Shown here: piece by piece, positions 29,501 to 43,050 of the stretch
Layout of the letters: the number at the start of each line of letters is the position of its first letter
Numbering within the stretch: position 1 is the stretch's first letter
Notes under the pieces: model-generated
Databases searched by the model: none
Told to the model about the DNA's origin: nothing
The model's input: only the letters and a program-made list of their open reading frames with translations
Assembly (NCBI GenBank): GCA_033063855.1
Contig: CP093830.1
Location: forward strand, 5,890,854-5,954,853
DNA from: Smittia aterrima
Taxonomy: Eukaryota > Arthropoda > Insecta > Diptera > Chironomidae
DNA length: 64,000 nt
Direction: 5' to 3'
Made by a program: the position numbers and the translations under genes

Positions 29501-31820
29501 TGAATCAATTTTTAACAAATGGCACTCGCCTGGCAACGAAACAAGCGGGAAGAAGATTCAAACGACAAAAGCTCTTCGCTTCACGATCGTAGGCAAATAA
29601 AGAATTTAATTTTCTTTCTTCCTCTCAGGGAGCGAAGCAGTGAAGCAGTTTCCCTTACAAAAAACCATTTTAAGATTCCTCTTTTTCTAACTCAACATTT
29701 TTCGCCGTCGCTGCAGGAAGTGACAGAAATCTTTTCACACAAAAATGACACTTTATATCACACAGCAGAAAGGAACCGCGCAAGGGGAGAGTAAGAAAAG
29801 TTTTTTTTTTCTCGCAACCATTGTCGACATTTCAAGCTTGATGAGATACGCCGAGGCAATTTCCTCGTTTACGAATCATTGAGTTCAGAAAATATGTTCA
29901 GCGCTCTCACGACAACATTGAATTATAACGCGTTGGGTAAAATATGTTTCCTTTATGAGTCGTTGGATGGTGAAGGAAATTGTGTGTTCGATGATAATCA
30001 ACGACGGGCGAGGAACTCCCAGTTTTGATTAACCCAATTTTCATCTCCTTGTCATACTTTTAATGCTTTCATCTTATCTCTCTTTAAATAAGCATTCGCG
30101 ACCTAATAAAAAAATAATCTGTTTACGGTCCGGAATGATCTCACTCTCTTTTTAACGCGCTTGTTGTACCCGTTTCAACACGCCGTAGAGACCAGACCGT
30201 ACATCGTTCGCAATTGTCTCCTCTCCGAGAAGGAAAATTTTTCTGTCATAAATTACAATGTAAATCCAATTAAGTTTTGTAGCATTTTTAAGTCAAATTC
30301 GTGAATAATTTATGTGCAGTTGATGCGAACGAGAGAAGCCACGCTTTAATGGTTGGATACGCGAGGAATAAACCAGAGAGCAATGCAAATTTAGTGACAG
30401 ATATGAAGCGCTTCGCAACCGTTCCTCTGAGAACTGTCACATTAAATAAAACATAACTTTGCCCACCTTCGCAAGGCGACGAAAGAAATTTCAGAAAGCT
30501 CAACGCGACATAAGTGTCATCGCGCTTTCACTTTGTTCAAATGAAAATCTGTTCTTCTTCATCACATCTTCACAACCTTGAGATACTTCTACATAAAGTC
30601 TATTGAAATATTTTTTAAAAGAGAAAAAATATTTAAAATTTAAATTTTGTTTTTTTTCCTTGATTGAGACGCACGGAAGGAGCTAACAATGCTCTTCAAC
30701 CTTAATCCTTAAGGGAACGCGCAGGGAATGGTGAATTAAAATTTTCTCCGAATATTGCGCGACATATTTCAATACTGATAGGATTTTAAGATTTCTCCAA
30801 GGAGCGGAAATGTAAAGATTACTACTGAGAAAGCTTAAATGAGAAAGCGGTTCAAGTCAGTTAAGATGCTTTTGCAGAAAAAAAGACAGAACACACAATG
30901 TAAACAAAGCATCGTCTAATTAGACATGACGGTAATGATGATGGGAGTGTTTTCGCTTCATTCGTCTAATGGCGAGATAGGATTTACAACTTCCACTTTG
31001 AGTGCTTGATGGACGATGCTCACTGCAGTTTATTAATCACTTCAAAGCCTTTTCAACGGTGGCATTACTTTCTATAAGAACACTCGACGATCGTTTTATG
31101 CAATTTTAATTAAGAGAAAGTATTTTAATATGCAAATGAACAAGGTGAATGCCTCGCCTTCCCTTCACCACCATACAAAGTTCGGTTTAGTGTTGAAGTC
31201 TCTTTCTCTCTCTCTGATGGCAAAGGCAAAAATGAAAAATGTTGCATCGTTTTTAAAATTTTCTCGTCGCCACTTTGAGTTTTCAGTTCGTTTCGTCGAA
31301 GAAGTAAAAAGCTGCTTGACTCTGCACAAAACTTTTCCAGCGCTTTTAAGTGAGTGAATGGTAAAAGTATCTGCAGAACGTTTCCCGCATCAAAAATTGG
31401 CTTTTTTTCATGAATTTTTCATCAAGTTACCCTCTCATTAAATCATTAACAAAAAAGAATCGAGAAAAGAAGCGCGAAACTCAAAAAACATGAACGAAAA
31501 AGTTTTTTAATAAATGGAATTTTTATCATTGAGAATGCAGTTACGAGAAGTTGGAGCAGCACATTGCATATTGCTATTCGAGTTTATGTTGCCAAGCAAA
31601 CAACTAAGTCGTTATGAGTTTATAACTTCTTGTTTGCTCAGGACAACCATGCAGAACAATGGAATGGAATGCTGTTGACGTTTGGAGGCTTAAACTTTAC
31701 AGTCGGATGTCGAAGTTTAGTTTTTAAGAAAGAGCAAGTTTAATTCAATTAAATTGAGATTCAACGAGTTTTCATTAGATTTCCTCGCTCTTTTGTTAAA
31801 GAATTAAACTATTCCTGTGA

Positions 31821-31838
31821 CTCTCTCTCTCTCTCTCT
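31821..31838. repeat. (CT)n microsatellite
   Basis: Nine CT units in a row. Similar shorter CT/TC runs recur near 515-525, 3330-3343, 31201-31216 and 43600-43610, so this is a general habit of the sequence. Confidence 0.9.
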
Positions 31839-34800
31839 GCGGTGAATGAAAATAGTTCAATGGAAAAATTTATTTCGGTAAAATTCCTGTTCTCGAGAAT
31901 CTGGAAACTGTGTCCACGACAATTCCCAAAAGTTTAAGTCACTTTTGACCTCGTCGTATAATTAAACTACGTAACCAACGATAGCGTGAAATGTTGTGGC
32001 TTCTCATCAAATGCTCTCATCGTGATAAATCCTATCAAACATTTTCAATCACGACGAAAGCATTTTCGCTCTTCTGCCCTGAACTCCCCTGTCGCTCATC
32101 GCTAGATAGGCAACAACAATGAGTGAATTTATTTGTTTCTGAGCAGCAAAAAAAATCACTGAGCTGTCAGTGAAATGTTGGATATCGTTTTTGTTCAGTA
32201 AAGAATTTCACCCATCGAGGAAGAAATCAAGCCGATTGATGCTTGAAACCCTTTTCGACAATCGTCTGTTCCAATCGGAAAGTTCTGTCTAAAGAGAACA
32301 GGAAACATGAAAAGTCTCTCAAGCGTCCAAAAAACTTTTCTAGTTAGCTTGGCTGATAGCAAAACACGAAGTTATAATAGGCATCCATCCTGCATTTCTT
32401 ACTCTCGCTCTCACCCTTAAGCTCTTTTCATCAAAACTGATTTTAACATCAGCATGTCGTTCACGATTGAACAACGAGGGAAAGTTTTCTATTCAGATGA
32501 CTTGTCATTGCTTAGGAAGGAAAGTTCACAACCATTCGAATTAAGAGCTTTTTTCTCCTCTCCCGTTTATTGATTCGTTGATAGTTGTTTTGATGAAATG
32601 TGAACATTGCGGCGGTGAGAGACATTAAACCAACTACTCGAGGATATTTATCATAAAACATTATCTCCATTCATAACAGAAGAGGAACGAAAACATTTTC
32701 TGTTTCATATTGTATCGTTAAATATTTCTTTTTATTATAGCTGAACGACATGGGCTGTCGCTTGCCGACCTGCCTATGCACATAAGGTTAGTTCCTCTCG
32801 CTCCAAGTAGACATTAATATCATTTATAACAAAACAATGAATTGGATTAAATTGGATTTTCTTCAGGACTTTTTGCTCGTTTCCCAAAAAAAAAAGGAAA
32901 AGAGAAAAAATTATGAAACATTTTTGATATTCAAATAAACATTAGCGCTCTAGGAAAAGGGGGGACAATAAATGCTTTATTATGCAGACGGATTATGTTG
33001 AATTATGCTTTTGAACGAAAAAGATGAAAAAGAAACAACATCTCGCTCGAGCACATGTTTGAATTGAACTTCTCTACTCCTCAGCAAGAATTGATTGCGA
33101 TACAATACAAGTTTCTTGTTCTGCGACACTCTCCTCTCGTCTCTGCAAGATAAGTGGACCGAGATAAAGGAGAAGGAATTTAACGATAGAGAATCGCCTG
33201 AAACTCCATCTGCAGTGATGAATTATGCAACTCATCTAGAAAAAAATGTACAGCAACATCCATCATTCAGGTCTGGCTTGTGAGGATAAATTCCTTTTGT
33301 ACAACAGTTCTTTTTTTGTCTAGCTATTCGCTTGAAGCTAAAACAGCTCCCAGCCCTGACAAGAGCGACAGAATTTTTTTTAATAATTTAATACCAGCGA
33401 CAAAAAAGAATTTGCGATAATAAAGTGAAAAGAGTTTTGAAACGACGAGGAAATCTGACATTTTCATCTCATTTAATTCAGAAATATTAAAATCCGGGAC
33501 TCATAGACATTGACGAAGTTGTTTGTGTTAAAAATAGACCGCAAGGTAATCTAGGATAGAGAACCTTGGTGAGTTTTATTCAAGCGATTATTTTTAAGTC
33601 AATTCTCTGTGATCCACACAAGTTTGAAAGACTAGAATCAAATTACGACCAAAAGCTAATGGAATCCCCTTAAGAAAGTTAATTGATTTAAAGCCTTTCT
33701 AAGTTACTTTCGAGGAGCTTCTAAGTACTTAGGATTAATCTAATTAACTGATAATTTCGAAGAGCTCGAGAAGCTTCCGAGGACAAACGAGTTGACGAAT
33801 AAATTCTCATTTGTTTTCCTGCGCTTTGCGTAATCTTAATTCCTTCCTCAATTGAAATATCCGAGAAGCAAATTTGAAGAAAGCTCGACTCTCGAGTTCC
33901 TTAACGACTCGCCACCTCATCGTGTTCTTCTCGGCGAAATGTTTATTTTAGGTAATTATTTTGCTTCGCATTTCTCCGCAAGCGGAAATTATTTTTTTAA
34001 TTAATTCAATTTTTCCCTGTCCGAGTAGTTGGGAGATGTTGGGGATAATTTATATTTCCTCTTTGCTCTTCCGTGTTCCGATGCTAATGGCGAACGGAAT
34101 GTTTACTAACTGATGCCAACCAATGAGTGCTTCCCGCAGTCACCGTGTTTTAATTAATTAACCCGCGTGCGTTTAAAGTTGTTTATGCCCCAAAAAGTTA
34201 TCTTCATTGAAAAATTAATGAAAAACTGATTTTTTAAACTGCTCGTTATCTCAACACACTCGATCGAGGTTACCACATTGTCAATAGTTTTTTTGTAATC
34301 ATGAAATTTCATAAAGTATACAATCGAATCACACTAAATCTCATTGTTTGATTTAGTTTCGTTCTCGAGCTTGTTAACTTACACCAGCTTCGGGGTTTGT
34401 ATTGCTCACACTTTCCAAAGTAAATAAAATTTCATTGCTCAACAAATGTTTGTCGTGCTGAACTTTATTCTGCTCGTTCCCCGGCGTCGACATTGTCAGG
34501 AGAAAACCAACTTGTGCAACAACGTGAATGCATTAGATGAGAAACCAACGTGTGGTTCGTGAGAGTTTGGTTGTAATCATATTCACCAAAGAATACCTCG
34601 TTTAAAAAATATCAGACAACCACTCATCTTCGTCGAAGCACTGCGGGAAACATAAATCTCGTCTCGCTCTAGAAAATCTTTCACACCGTCGCCTCTATTA
34701 GATTTTTGCATGCACTCAGCATTCATCAAAAGTCGAAGCTCAGCTTCATATTCCCCTGTAAGCTTTCATGAACCTTTTCTTTTTCCCCAAATGCACGATA

Positions 34801-37800
34801 CGTTAAAGCGAACAAGAATGGATAGGTTGAGGGTGCCACGATGCAACATTTACAATATTTCAGCATTTATCTCGTTTTTTTGTGTAACCGGTCGCTTCTC
34901 ATTTTCAGCAGTGATAGCAAAAGGAACCTCTCTAGACAGCAGAGCATGTTAACAGCATGAAAAATGAGAGTTAAAATGTTGTTGACTCGTTGGCGTTATG
35001 TAAGTTGACTGCTGCGGGGCAGCAAATTATGAAGAGTCGTTGAAAGCTTTTTCGAAGAAAGCTCTTCGAGCTCGCTCCACTTTACTTCTAAAATTAAATT
35101 TCTTTGGAATCTTTCAGGAGTCTGCTTACTAGAGCATCAAATATTCAACGCCTATAAATCCCAAAACTGTTTGTTAATTCAACGAAAAGTATTTTGCAGT
35201 TCATTTATTTTAGAGTCGAGTTTGTAAAAGTTTTACTTCTGCAATGAAAAGTTTGCTATTTACTTTTTACATTTTTGTTTTTGAAGCGCAACACTTAAAA
35301 TTCATTTCTCTTCTCGAGAGGCAATTGAAATTCTTAAATGGGAGGAAATATCAATTACTCCCAAACCCTCATAACATATTTTTAATGAGCTTTCTAGAGA
35401 GTTCACTGAACGGCATCGATAATGGATTTTTTCGGTGATTACTTAGCGCTCCAGCATCTGCTGAGTTAATGAAGCTAAGCTTCGCAAAACAAAGTTCACT
35501 CGTCGAACAAAGGAAGCGAAGCTTAATTTACATGCAATGAAAAGCGATATGTTAATGCATTCTGCTGTCGCTCTAATGCTTTAGGGTTGACATCAAACCA
35601 TTTTCCACAATAAGCTCAAGCTCACTGGGATTTAATGGCTGGGCGTAAACGAAAAACTTTTTCCGTCAGCAAAAATTATTGTAAATGGAAAAGTTTTTTT
35701 TTTTAAAAAATTGAATCCAATCCAATAGCTTTGATGTATATTAAAAAAAAAATCAAGTTAAAATCCCTTCATATTTCATTCAATGCATTACACTCAAAAC
35801 CTAAAGAGAAAACTCTTGAATTTTCAATCAGTCCATTAGAAATAAAGTTTTCACTACATTAAGACTTAAAACTGTTGAAGAGTCCTTCGTGAATGCTCCG
35901 GTTCAGACAAACTTGATAAAAATATCGTAAAATCCTTTGTTCTTTGCCCAAGAGTCTTTAAGGATTCATTGAAGCAGATTAAGAAGTGTACGTTATATTA
36001 AAATTCAAGCTTTTTAAACTAATCTCAGATGTTTTTAGTTGAACGCTTCGTTTGATAAATTTATTTTCAGCTTCCACCTCAGAGCTTTATTTCTTATTTC
36101 AACTCTCTTAAGTATCCAAAGTGGAACAACATCAAACGGAGGGAAACGAGTGAAAATAGAAAACAATAAAAGTTTTTTACGAGGCTCGAGAGCTCGCTGA
36201 GATGAAGAAGAAGAATTCAAGATGACATCGCTCGCATCAAACTCCATCCAAATGCGATAAAACGATCTGTTTATGTTTCAAGATTCGCTAGATGAGGCAA
36301 GACAAGTAGGAGCAGAGTGGGCGACGATAATCTTTCTATTATGCTTTCGACGCTTTTCCCTGTTATGTAAAATTCACGTGAGAAGTATCACGAGTGCCAT
36401 ATCTCGATCATAAAGCGAAATATGTTTTGCATTTATGGAGAAGGTGCTTCAATGGCTTCTCACTTTTAAAGTAAAGCAAAGAAGAAAATTATGTTTTTCC
36501 ATCACAAACAATTTTATTAAACTGAGCGGTTTCTTATATCAGGAGGAATTTAATTCTCTTTTGAAGCACATTCGATTTTTATCGCGACGGAAACTGCAGC
36601 TCCGTTGAAAAGAGTATCAGCATCATCAAAGCCTACAAAAGCTTTCCACCTTTTATGCAATCAAGAAATTCCTGGCAAAGACGACAGATGCTGATATTTT
36701 CCAGATTCTTTCACTCACCGTGAACAAAATACTTTAAACAAGACGAAAGCGCAAAGAGAAACTTTTTATGCGATTCTTCCCCAGTCGATTTTATTACTAA
36801 AATGAACATAAATTACAGAATCTTCTTCTTTTTGCTGTTCGTCTTCTCCCCCGGTATTCAACCCCATTCAATAGCTGCGGCTTTGCTTTCTTATTTGCAC
36901 AAAGCTGTGCCATGAGAAGGTGAAGGGAGGGGCAGAGACAAGAGAGGGAATTCTATTAAACTGAGATTGTGTATTACTTACAGGCATTTTCTTCTTTAAA
37001 TAAAAGCGAACAATGGAATAAATTCCAGAAGTTTGGAACAATATCAACAAACCGGCTGAAAGGATGAAATTGAAAGAAGTTGCTCACCTGAAATGAGAAG
37101 AAAATAAAAGAAAAAAAAGTTGAATTTATGTTGCAATGTTTGCATTCAGTGTCAGGTTGAAAGTGTTTTACAATCGAAATGTGCAAGTTTTCGTGTTCTC
37201 GTTCTCCATCTCCTCCCCCCATTACCATCGACTCTCGATCTCATCTCTCGACTGTGCATTTGCATTTTATGTCTGACGACGGTTAAATGAGATGAGATTT
37301 AATACTTTGAACTGCAGCATAGTGCTCGACTTGCTTTCATCCACTAAAGCGAACTTAATGGCATTTAATCATGTCGCAAGTGCTGCAGTTCAACTGCTAA
37401 AGCGTCCAAGAAGCAAATGCATTTTCAATTGTCGTTATAGCGCTCGCTATATTAATCACAATTCCCATTCTTTTCAATTTAATAACTTTTGCACAACCCG
37501 TTGTGAGTTTGATTTAATTTTTCTTTTTTGCCAAACCAACACGTTGTTTGTCGCTTTTCCATTGAAAACTTCGACAGGTTTGCGAAAAGAGGAAACTTGA
37601 TCAATTTTACCGCAGCAAACACTCTGACAATGATTTGTTTGCGAACAAAACGTTTCGGAAGTTCAAACAAAGCGCTGCAGAGCGCTACTCCTGGTGTTGG
37701 GAGCCAAGCGGCACTCCACTTTCATTATTCGTGCTGGGATTTTACGCTCAGTGATTAGGATGTGTAGGAGTCGACATTAAACTCCGTTCAACAGTTTACA

Positions 37801-37971
37801 CACCCACGAGGCCTTCTCGAAACAAACACCGAAAAAAGTTTAAAGTAATTTGCTGTGAACATAAATAAATATAATGTTAAAATGATGAATGTGTCCGCCT
37901 TCGCAAAGATCTCATCCAAAGTCGATTATATATAATCACATGAAACAATCGTTGGCAGAGACTAAAAATAC

Positions 37972-37977
37972 TTTATT
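37972..37977 (-). promoter_or_regulatory. Polyadenylation signal AATAAA for the TMEM141-GTPBP6 unit
   Basis: A perfect AATAAA (TTTATT on the plus strand) begins 58 bases beyond the GTPBP6 stop codon on the minus strand. Position and spacing fit a normal animal poly(A) signal. No comparable signal can lie between the two ORFs, which are one base apart. The hexamer is common in AT-rich DNA, so the call rests on its position. Confidence 0.55.
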
Positions 37978-38034
37978 CATCCACTCTTTGGGCGGGATTG
38001 GTAAGTCATTCACTTTGATTATTAAAGCAACAAT

Positions 38035-39664
38035 TCATTTACGAGATGAAACGAAGATATGTTTGAATTGTTGAAGTTTTGCGTTCGAAATGACAACGTG
38101 CAACAAAATCATTTGTTGATCTTTAGTGTCAGCTTCGCTATCTGTGACCGCGACATTCTTGTACAGCCATTGAGCTTCCTCGCCACCCATTGGCACTCTC
38201 ATTGTCATTTTGATTCGGTTTGTGGTTGATAAAACTTTTTGCTCGACACACATCAACAAGTCGTTGATTCCTGCTAAAGTTGTTGACGAAATCGTTTGAA
38301 GTTCACCAAAGTTTTTTCTTTCCTCGGACGACACTAAGTCGACTTTGTTGCCAACATTAATAACATTCTCCATGATGTGGTCCGTTTGCTTGGTATTGTT
38401 GCGAATCAATGAAGCGAGTGTCGTTTCCACATGATTCCTTTGCTCTAGCCAATTCTCGTGCGACACATCTTGGACATGAATGATTACATCAGCTTCAAGA
38501 GCATCCTCGAGTGTAGCAACGAAGCACTCAAGAAGACCAGTCGGAAGATCTGACATGAAGCCAACTGTGTCCATGTAAAGAACTTCTAATCGACAGGGCA
38601 GTTTTCCAGCATGAGCTGTAACATCGAGCGTCGCGAAAAGTTCATTCTTTGGCTGCAATGAAGCTTCGTCCGTCAGTGCTTTTATCAACGATGTCTTTCC
38701 TGAGTTTGTGTAACCAACGACAGCGACCACTGGAAATTGTTTTTGCCTCCGGTTATTGCGAAGCAACTCACGACGAGATCTCAAATCATCCAGCTCATGT
38801 TGTATTTTCTTTTCACGCTGTTTGAGCATGGTCTTCTGTTGGTCAGTCATGTAGAATTTTTGTTTCTTTACAGAAGCGCCCGCGAGCATTTCCACATCTC
38901 GCATTTGCGACCAGATATATGGAATTTCTGCCAGAGCAACTTGCAGTTTGGCTTCGGTCGTTGTAGCATGCAAACGGAGAATTTGAATAACAACTGAATA
39001 ACGATCCATAACTGGAACGCCAAAGAGCTCTTCAAGATTAGATTTCTGAAGATAGGTGAGCATCGATTTACTGATGAAAATGCAAGAGATTTGTTTTCCT
39101 TCTTCCCGACTCTTACGAATTATTTCACGAATCTCTTCGAGTTTTCCACTTCCAAAAATCATTCTCTTCTCCATGCTCTCGACTGGAATCTTAAGGCTCA
39201 ATTCAACATTCCACCTGGGCAATGTTCTCACTAATGATTCAGCCTCCGCCAGCTGTTGCTCCGGCTTGACGGCAGCTTTTCTTGGTCCCCACTTAATATA
39301 CGGCTGGATTAAGAGCACGCTCTGCTGATTGAGAATATTCTTCGTCACCACATGCATTGCGGTGTTGGCCAGCGTATCGTAATCCCTATGTGCATTAGAA
39401 TGTGAACGACGGTCGGCTTATGCCAAAATAAATAATTACTCACTTATCCTCTAGCAGATTGTGCTCGGAATTATCATTTGCTAACGAATCCCCGGAGTCG
39501 TCTTCATCGTCATTTTCGTATGTTGGAGTCTGCCGACGTCCACTACCACTTTTTTGATACTTAAATCTGACATTGTTTATGACGAGCGGTGATAACACGC
39601 GGGACTGGCGTATGGCGGGTGACATCCGGCATAGACGAGAAATGACGGCGATGGTACGAAACAT
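38035..39664 (-). CDS. GTPBP6: GTPBP6-like HflX-family GTPase, probably mitochondrial
   Basis: Two exons, 39664-39444 and 39385-38035, with a 58-nt intron (donor AA/GTGAGT, acceptor CATAG/G), give 523 aa, close to the usual length of animal GTPBP6. HflX GTPases bind ribosomes; GTPBP6 is known to act in mitochondrial ribosome dissociation and large-subunit maturation. The ATG at 39664 is chosen because the frame further upstream has no ATG. It gives an N-terminus (MFRTIAVISRLCRMSPAIRQ) rich in Arg and hydrophobic residues and free of acids, as expected for mitochondrial import. G-domain motifs: G1 GYTNSGKT 298-305, G2 FATLD 324-328, G3 DTVGF 346-350, G4 NKVD 420-423, G5-like ISSTT about 439-443. 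A charged helical stretch at about 250-290 precedes G1, as in HflX proteins. The bacterial glycine-rich RGPGE motif just before it is not kept, as in animal GTPBP6. Confidence 0.95.
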
Positions 39665-39665
39665 T

Positions 39666-40029
39666 TTACGAGTCAGTGAGTGATGTGTGTTTGTCCTCAG
39701 CTGCAAGCCAACCGGCTTGACAAGACTTTGTTCTATCTGATGTGATTTTATAAGCGGCAGAGGTCCCGACAAACGTCGAGATGAGAATGCTTGTCTTCAA
39801 AGGATACGGCAATCTCTTTTGAATCAACTTCTGAGCGAAGTAAACGCTGGAAAAGCCTACGAAGCTTTTGTTAGTCTCCGATTTATATTTTCAGAAATTT
39901 TACTTCTTACAAACCTAAAGTAAACCCCGATAATCCTGCGAAGAGCGCTCTAGTCATGCACTCCAAATAATTGTCGAAACCAGGATGCTTCTCTCTCTGT
40001 TGTTCCTTCAACTTGCGGATATCGTTCAT
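39666..40029 (-). CDS. TMEM141: TMEM141-family small membrane protein, first ORF of a probable dicistronic unit
   Basis: Two exons, 40029-39915 and 39856-39666, are separated by a 58-nt GT...AG intron and give 101 aa. The donor is TTTAG/GTTTGT; the GTAAGA one base pair set further on would shift the frame, so the first donor is preferred. The N-terminus MNDIRKLKEQQREKHPGFDN, the Cys in YLEC at about residue 24, and the middle segment QKLIQKRLPYPLK match the layout of TMEM141 proteins (conserved KHPG near the start, a K/R-rich loop followed by PYPL). Two hydrophobic stretches, about residues 29-46 and 60-74, are likely membrane helices. The function of the family is poorly known and I infer none. 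The stop codon TAA is followed by one base and then the GTPBP6 start codon on the same strand. Identification is by recognised family pattern, not by a search. Confidence 0.85.
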
Positions 40030-43010
40030 CACGTTAAATTACGTAATTTTTGTTTATCCGTGTGATCAAAACAAAAAAGTTGAACACTGTTTGAAATTGA
40101 CACCCTTTCAGCTTGTCCGTCAATCTCTGGTCGATGATGTTTGCAAATAAAACTTTTTGTATGTGTTTGCGTTAGCCAGATTTATGGAAACGTTTGCGTC
40201 TCTAATCTCAAATATATTTAACTAGATCACCGCGAAACTCGCTCAAACATTTTCACTCGACTGCCAAAGCGGTTACATCATGCTCCAACTTCTGCGATTG
40301 CGTCGTTTTTCCTTCGTTTTGAAAAAAATCGATTGGCAGTTATTCAGAATCTGCTTTTTACATTCCGAGAACAGAACCTGAGTGCAAGGACCATTGGCAA
40401 AGGGTCTGTTCATAAATTACATTCATCTCGTAAAGTTATTTATAAAAAGATTGCAAGGGAATTCTTGGGACGTTCGACCGCAATTTATTTTCAGATTTTC
40501 CTCATGAAACGTTGAATTTATTCGAAACTTAAATATTTTTCACATTTTTATCTCTCGATTGTTTGCGAACGAGCGAAATGAAGTGATTTCACCAATTACT
40601 TTGGACTTCAATCAACACATGATACTTCAATCTTGTCGTCGACCCAATTACTGAAAAATCACAGCTAACGATCGAAAATTTCCGCTGATATAGCAAAAAT
40701 GAATTAAAACTTTTCACAAAGCTTCATAAAAAGTAGAAAATCACGAAAATCTTTTTGAACAGCAAATCAATTAAATCATAATTTAATTTCCTTCCGAAGT
40801 TCCATTGAAAACCAATCAATTAATATTATTTTCCGCAGTTTTTAACGTTACGCGGAAAACATCCAATAAAAATATAAATCTCATTGTGTAAAGTCCTCCA
40901 ACCAACGAAAAACATTTTTGTGCTTTAACCGAATCTCCCATTTGACAATTCAATATTTCGAGTCCGACAAAAATGTTTGTGATCCATTAGCTTTAAAATT
41001 CTTTGACAGAAAATTCTTTTTATATTGGAATGTCTCAGAATTTAATCCCGGATTTGCAGTCAAAGGTTTTATTTTGCTTTACGACTAAGTCAAACTGAAT
41101 TTTAATGAAAGAGCGAAAAAAAATAATTCGTTAACTCAAAGAGTTTGCAATAAAAAGTTTTTCCTTTCACAGCAGTCGCTGCAATTTCAATTTCTTCAGC
41201 TAACTGCAGAAACATTTCCTAATTAAGAATTTCACGAGTCATGTATACTGCCTTTGTCACGACGCTTCGCGGGGAAATCAAAGAAGAAGCTAAAAGTAAA
41301 AATCCATTTTTCAAATGTTTGAAATGAAAGAAAATCAAAACTTGCAGCTCACATTTCCCTTAACTCATTTCGTTTCAAAAGTTCTCTTAATGAAAACTTT
41401 TTCTTTTAGAAATTTTCACACCTGGAGTTTGATAACTTCTCCCCAAGGCAAAACGAAAAGTCGCAAACAGTTCTCGAAGCGGTAAAACTTTTCGATTCTC
41501 TAGTGCCGACGAGTCCTACATGATATTCCAGGCTGACTATGAGTGACGACGTTACGATATGAATTAAGTTAATTGCATGACATTAAACGATGAAATTCTT
41601 AACGTTTCTCTCTCTTTTATCAAACCCGCAACATGAAAGTATTTTATGAAGCATAAAGCGAAGTCTTTTCACTCTTAAACTAAACGATTCATAAAAGCCA
41701 GTGTGACCAAGCATCACCAGAGAAACAAATATTGTGTGGTTGCATCGTGAACAACCTCATAAAAAGTTATTTTTAATTTCGTCTTTGGTTATTGCATTTA
41801 ATGGAAACTTAAAATTAAAGCTGTTCAAAGCAGAAACGACTAAGTTTCAAATCAAATAACTTATACAACAATTCTCATTTCATTTTCACGGGTGAATGCA
41901 TTTTGTTGATATTTTCCATCTTCAACCATAATTACAACTCATTTGGTTAAACTCTCGTGTGAAGAAAAACAACCGCGAGAAAACTTTCTGAATGACGTCT
42001 CAAGGGGACGAGCTGTGTAGACTTTTCAATTAAACATTCAAGGCAGACCCTCAAATCTCTTCAAAGAAGCTCTTGTAATGAAGACGAAGAAGATTATAGC
42101 GCAATTCATTAGGACGTCTTGTTTCTTTTGTTGAGATCTCTCATAAGCCGACTGAAGAGGATACGAACAAACAAGACGGAAAACAAGCGCTGAGCTTTGC
42201 TTACTCCAATGGTTTTCATAATTTTCAAAATTAAATTTTGCTCACTCTATGAGAATCCTTTTGTTGATTCTCGCAAATTAATGGAACAATAAGTGAGTGA
42301 GGGCGGAAAAAGTTTTGAAATTTAATATTTTTATTAGTCCATGAAGAGTTACAAACAGTTTCTTGCTCGAACAAATTATATTTGTAAACAGAGAGCGACT
42401 CTTTAGAAAAACCTTTCTATCTGAAAGGAGCTTCGTTGTCATAGGCAAACTGTCCGCCCATTCTCTTTGTAGCCAGCTCCATTAGATTTAATTAAAATTA
42501 ATGCCAGATTATGAATTTTAATGATCATTCGCTAAAATAAAGCAAAGCTGGTTGAATATCGAAGCCATTGATAAAAGTTTCACGTTCGTGCTTTGTCCGC
42601 AATATCTTAAAAAGAGAGTCTAGCAGAAGGAGGATTACAAAAACAATGAGTTCAATGGGATATCGACGTAAAATGTAATAATTTAAACAATGAGCGAGCA
42701 TGGAATGAAATTCAATGGGAAAATCTCAGTTATTGTTGCATAAGTTTTCCCCCAGATCAGCTCTCGCTCCGTCTTCTCGTTGTTATGCTAAATGCAAAGC
42801 GACAAATTGTTACGAGTTGGGTTGAAAGGATTTTACAACATTTCGTTTGTGAATATTTTTCAAACGAAAATTTCCGTCGATAAGCTCCACAGGTGTCGAT
42901 TAAAATCCTTTTTTGGCTGAATCATCTAACAAAGGACAATCATTCGCTTTTCTCTATTGAAACTTTCTACGCGTTAGGTAATTTTAATCTTTTTTGTGTG
43001 TCCCTTTCCT

Positions 43011-43050
43011 CGCATTGTTTTATGATTTAACGCATTGTTTAATGATTTGC
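43011..43050. repeat. Two-copy tandem repeat, 20-bp unit
   Basis: The word CGCATTGTTT followed by TATGATTTAA is repeated directly as CGCATTGTTT-AATGATTTGC, differing at three positions. It is a short local duplication in the gene-free region left of CASK exon 10. Confidence 0.8.

Larger units (their letters stand above)
19323..37971. other. 18.6 kb gene-free AT-rich stretch
   Basis: No exon with both coding character and splice sites was recognised on either strand. From about 19,440 to 19,640 the plus strand is strikingly pyrimidine-rich, hence purine-rich on the strand of the exon at 18958-19322; this could be a 5' leader of that gene. Simple repeats at 26510-26528 and 31821-31838 and a 20-bp palindrome at 24533-24552 are listed separately. 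No transposon ends or coding remnants were recognised. Confidence 0.5.

Noticed and set aside
39665..39772. In-frame upstream extension of GTPBP6 through TMEM141 exon 2
   Set aside because: The frame is open but has no ATG (only a TTG at 39772) and the region is fully explained as TMEM141 coding sequence. The ATG at 39664 gives a good mitochondrial N-terminus.
42417..42482. Short ATG-to-stop frame (MELATKRMGGQFAYDNEAPFR, split here only as a 21-residue micro-ORF) on the minus strand
   Set aside because: Composition looks protein-like, but it is only 21 residues, has no convincing acceptor or upstream exon, and matches nothing I recognise.
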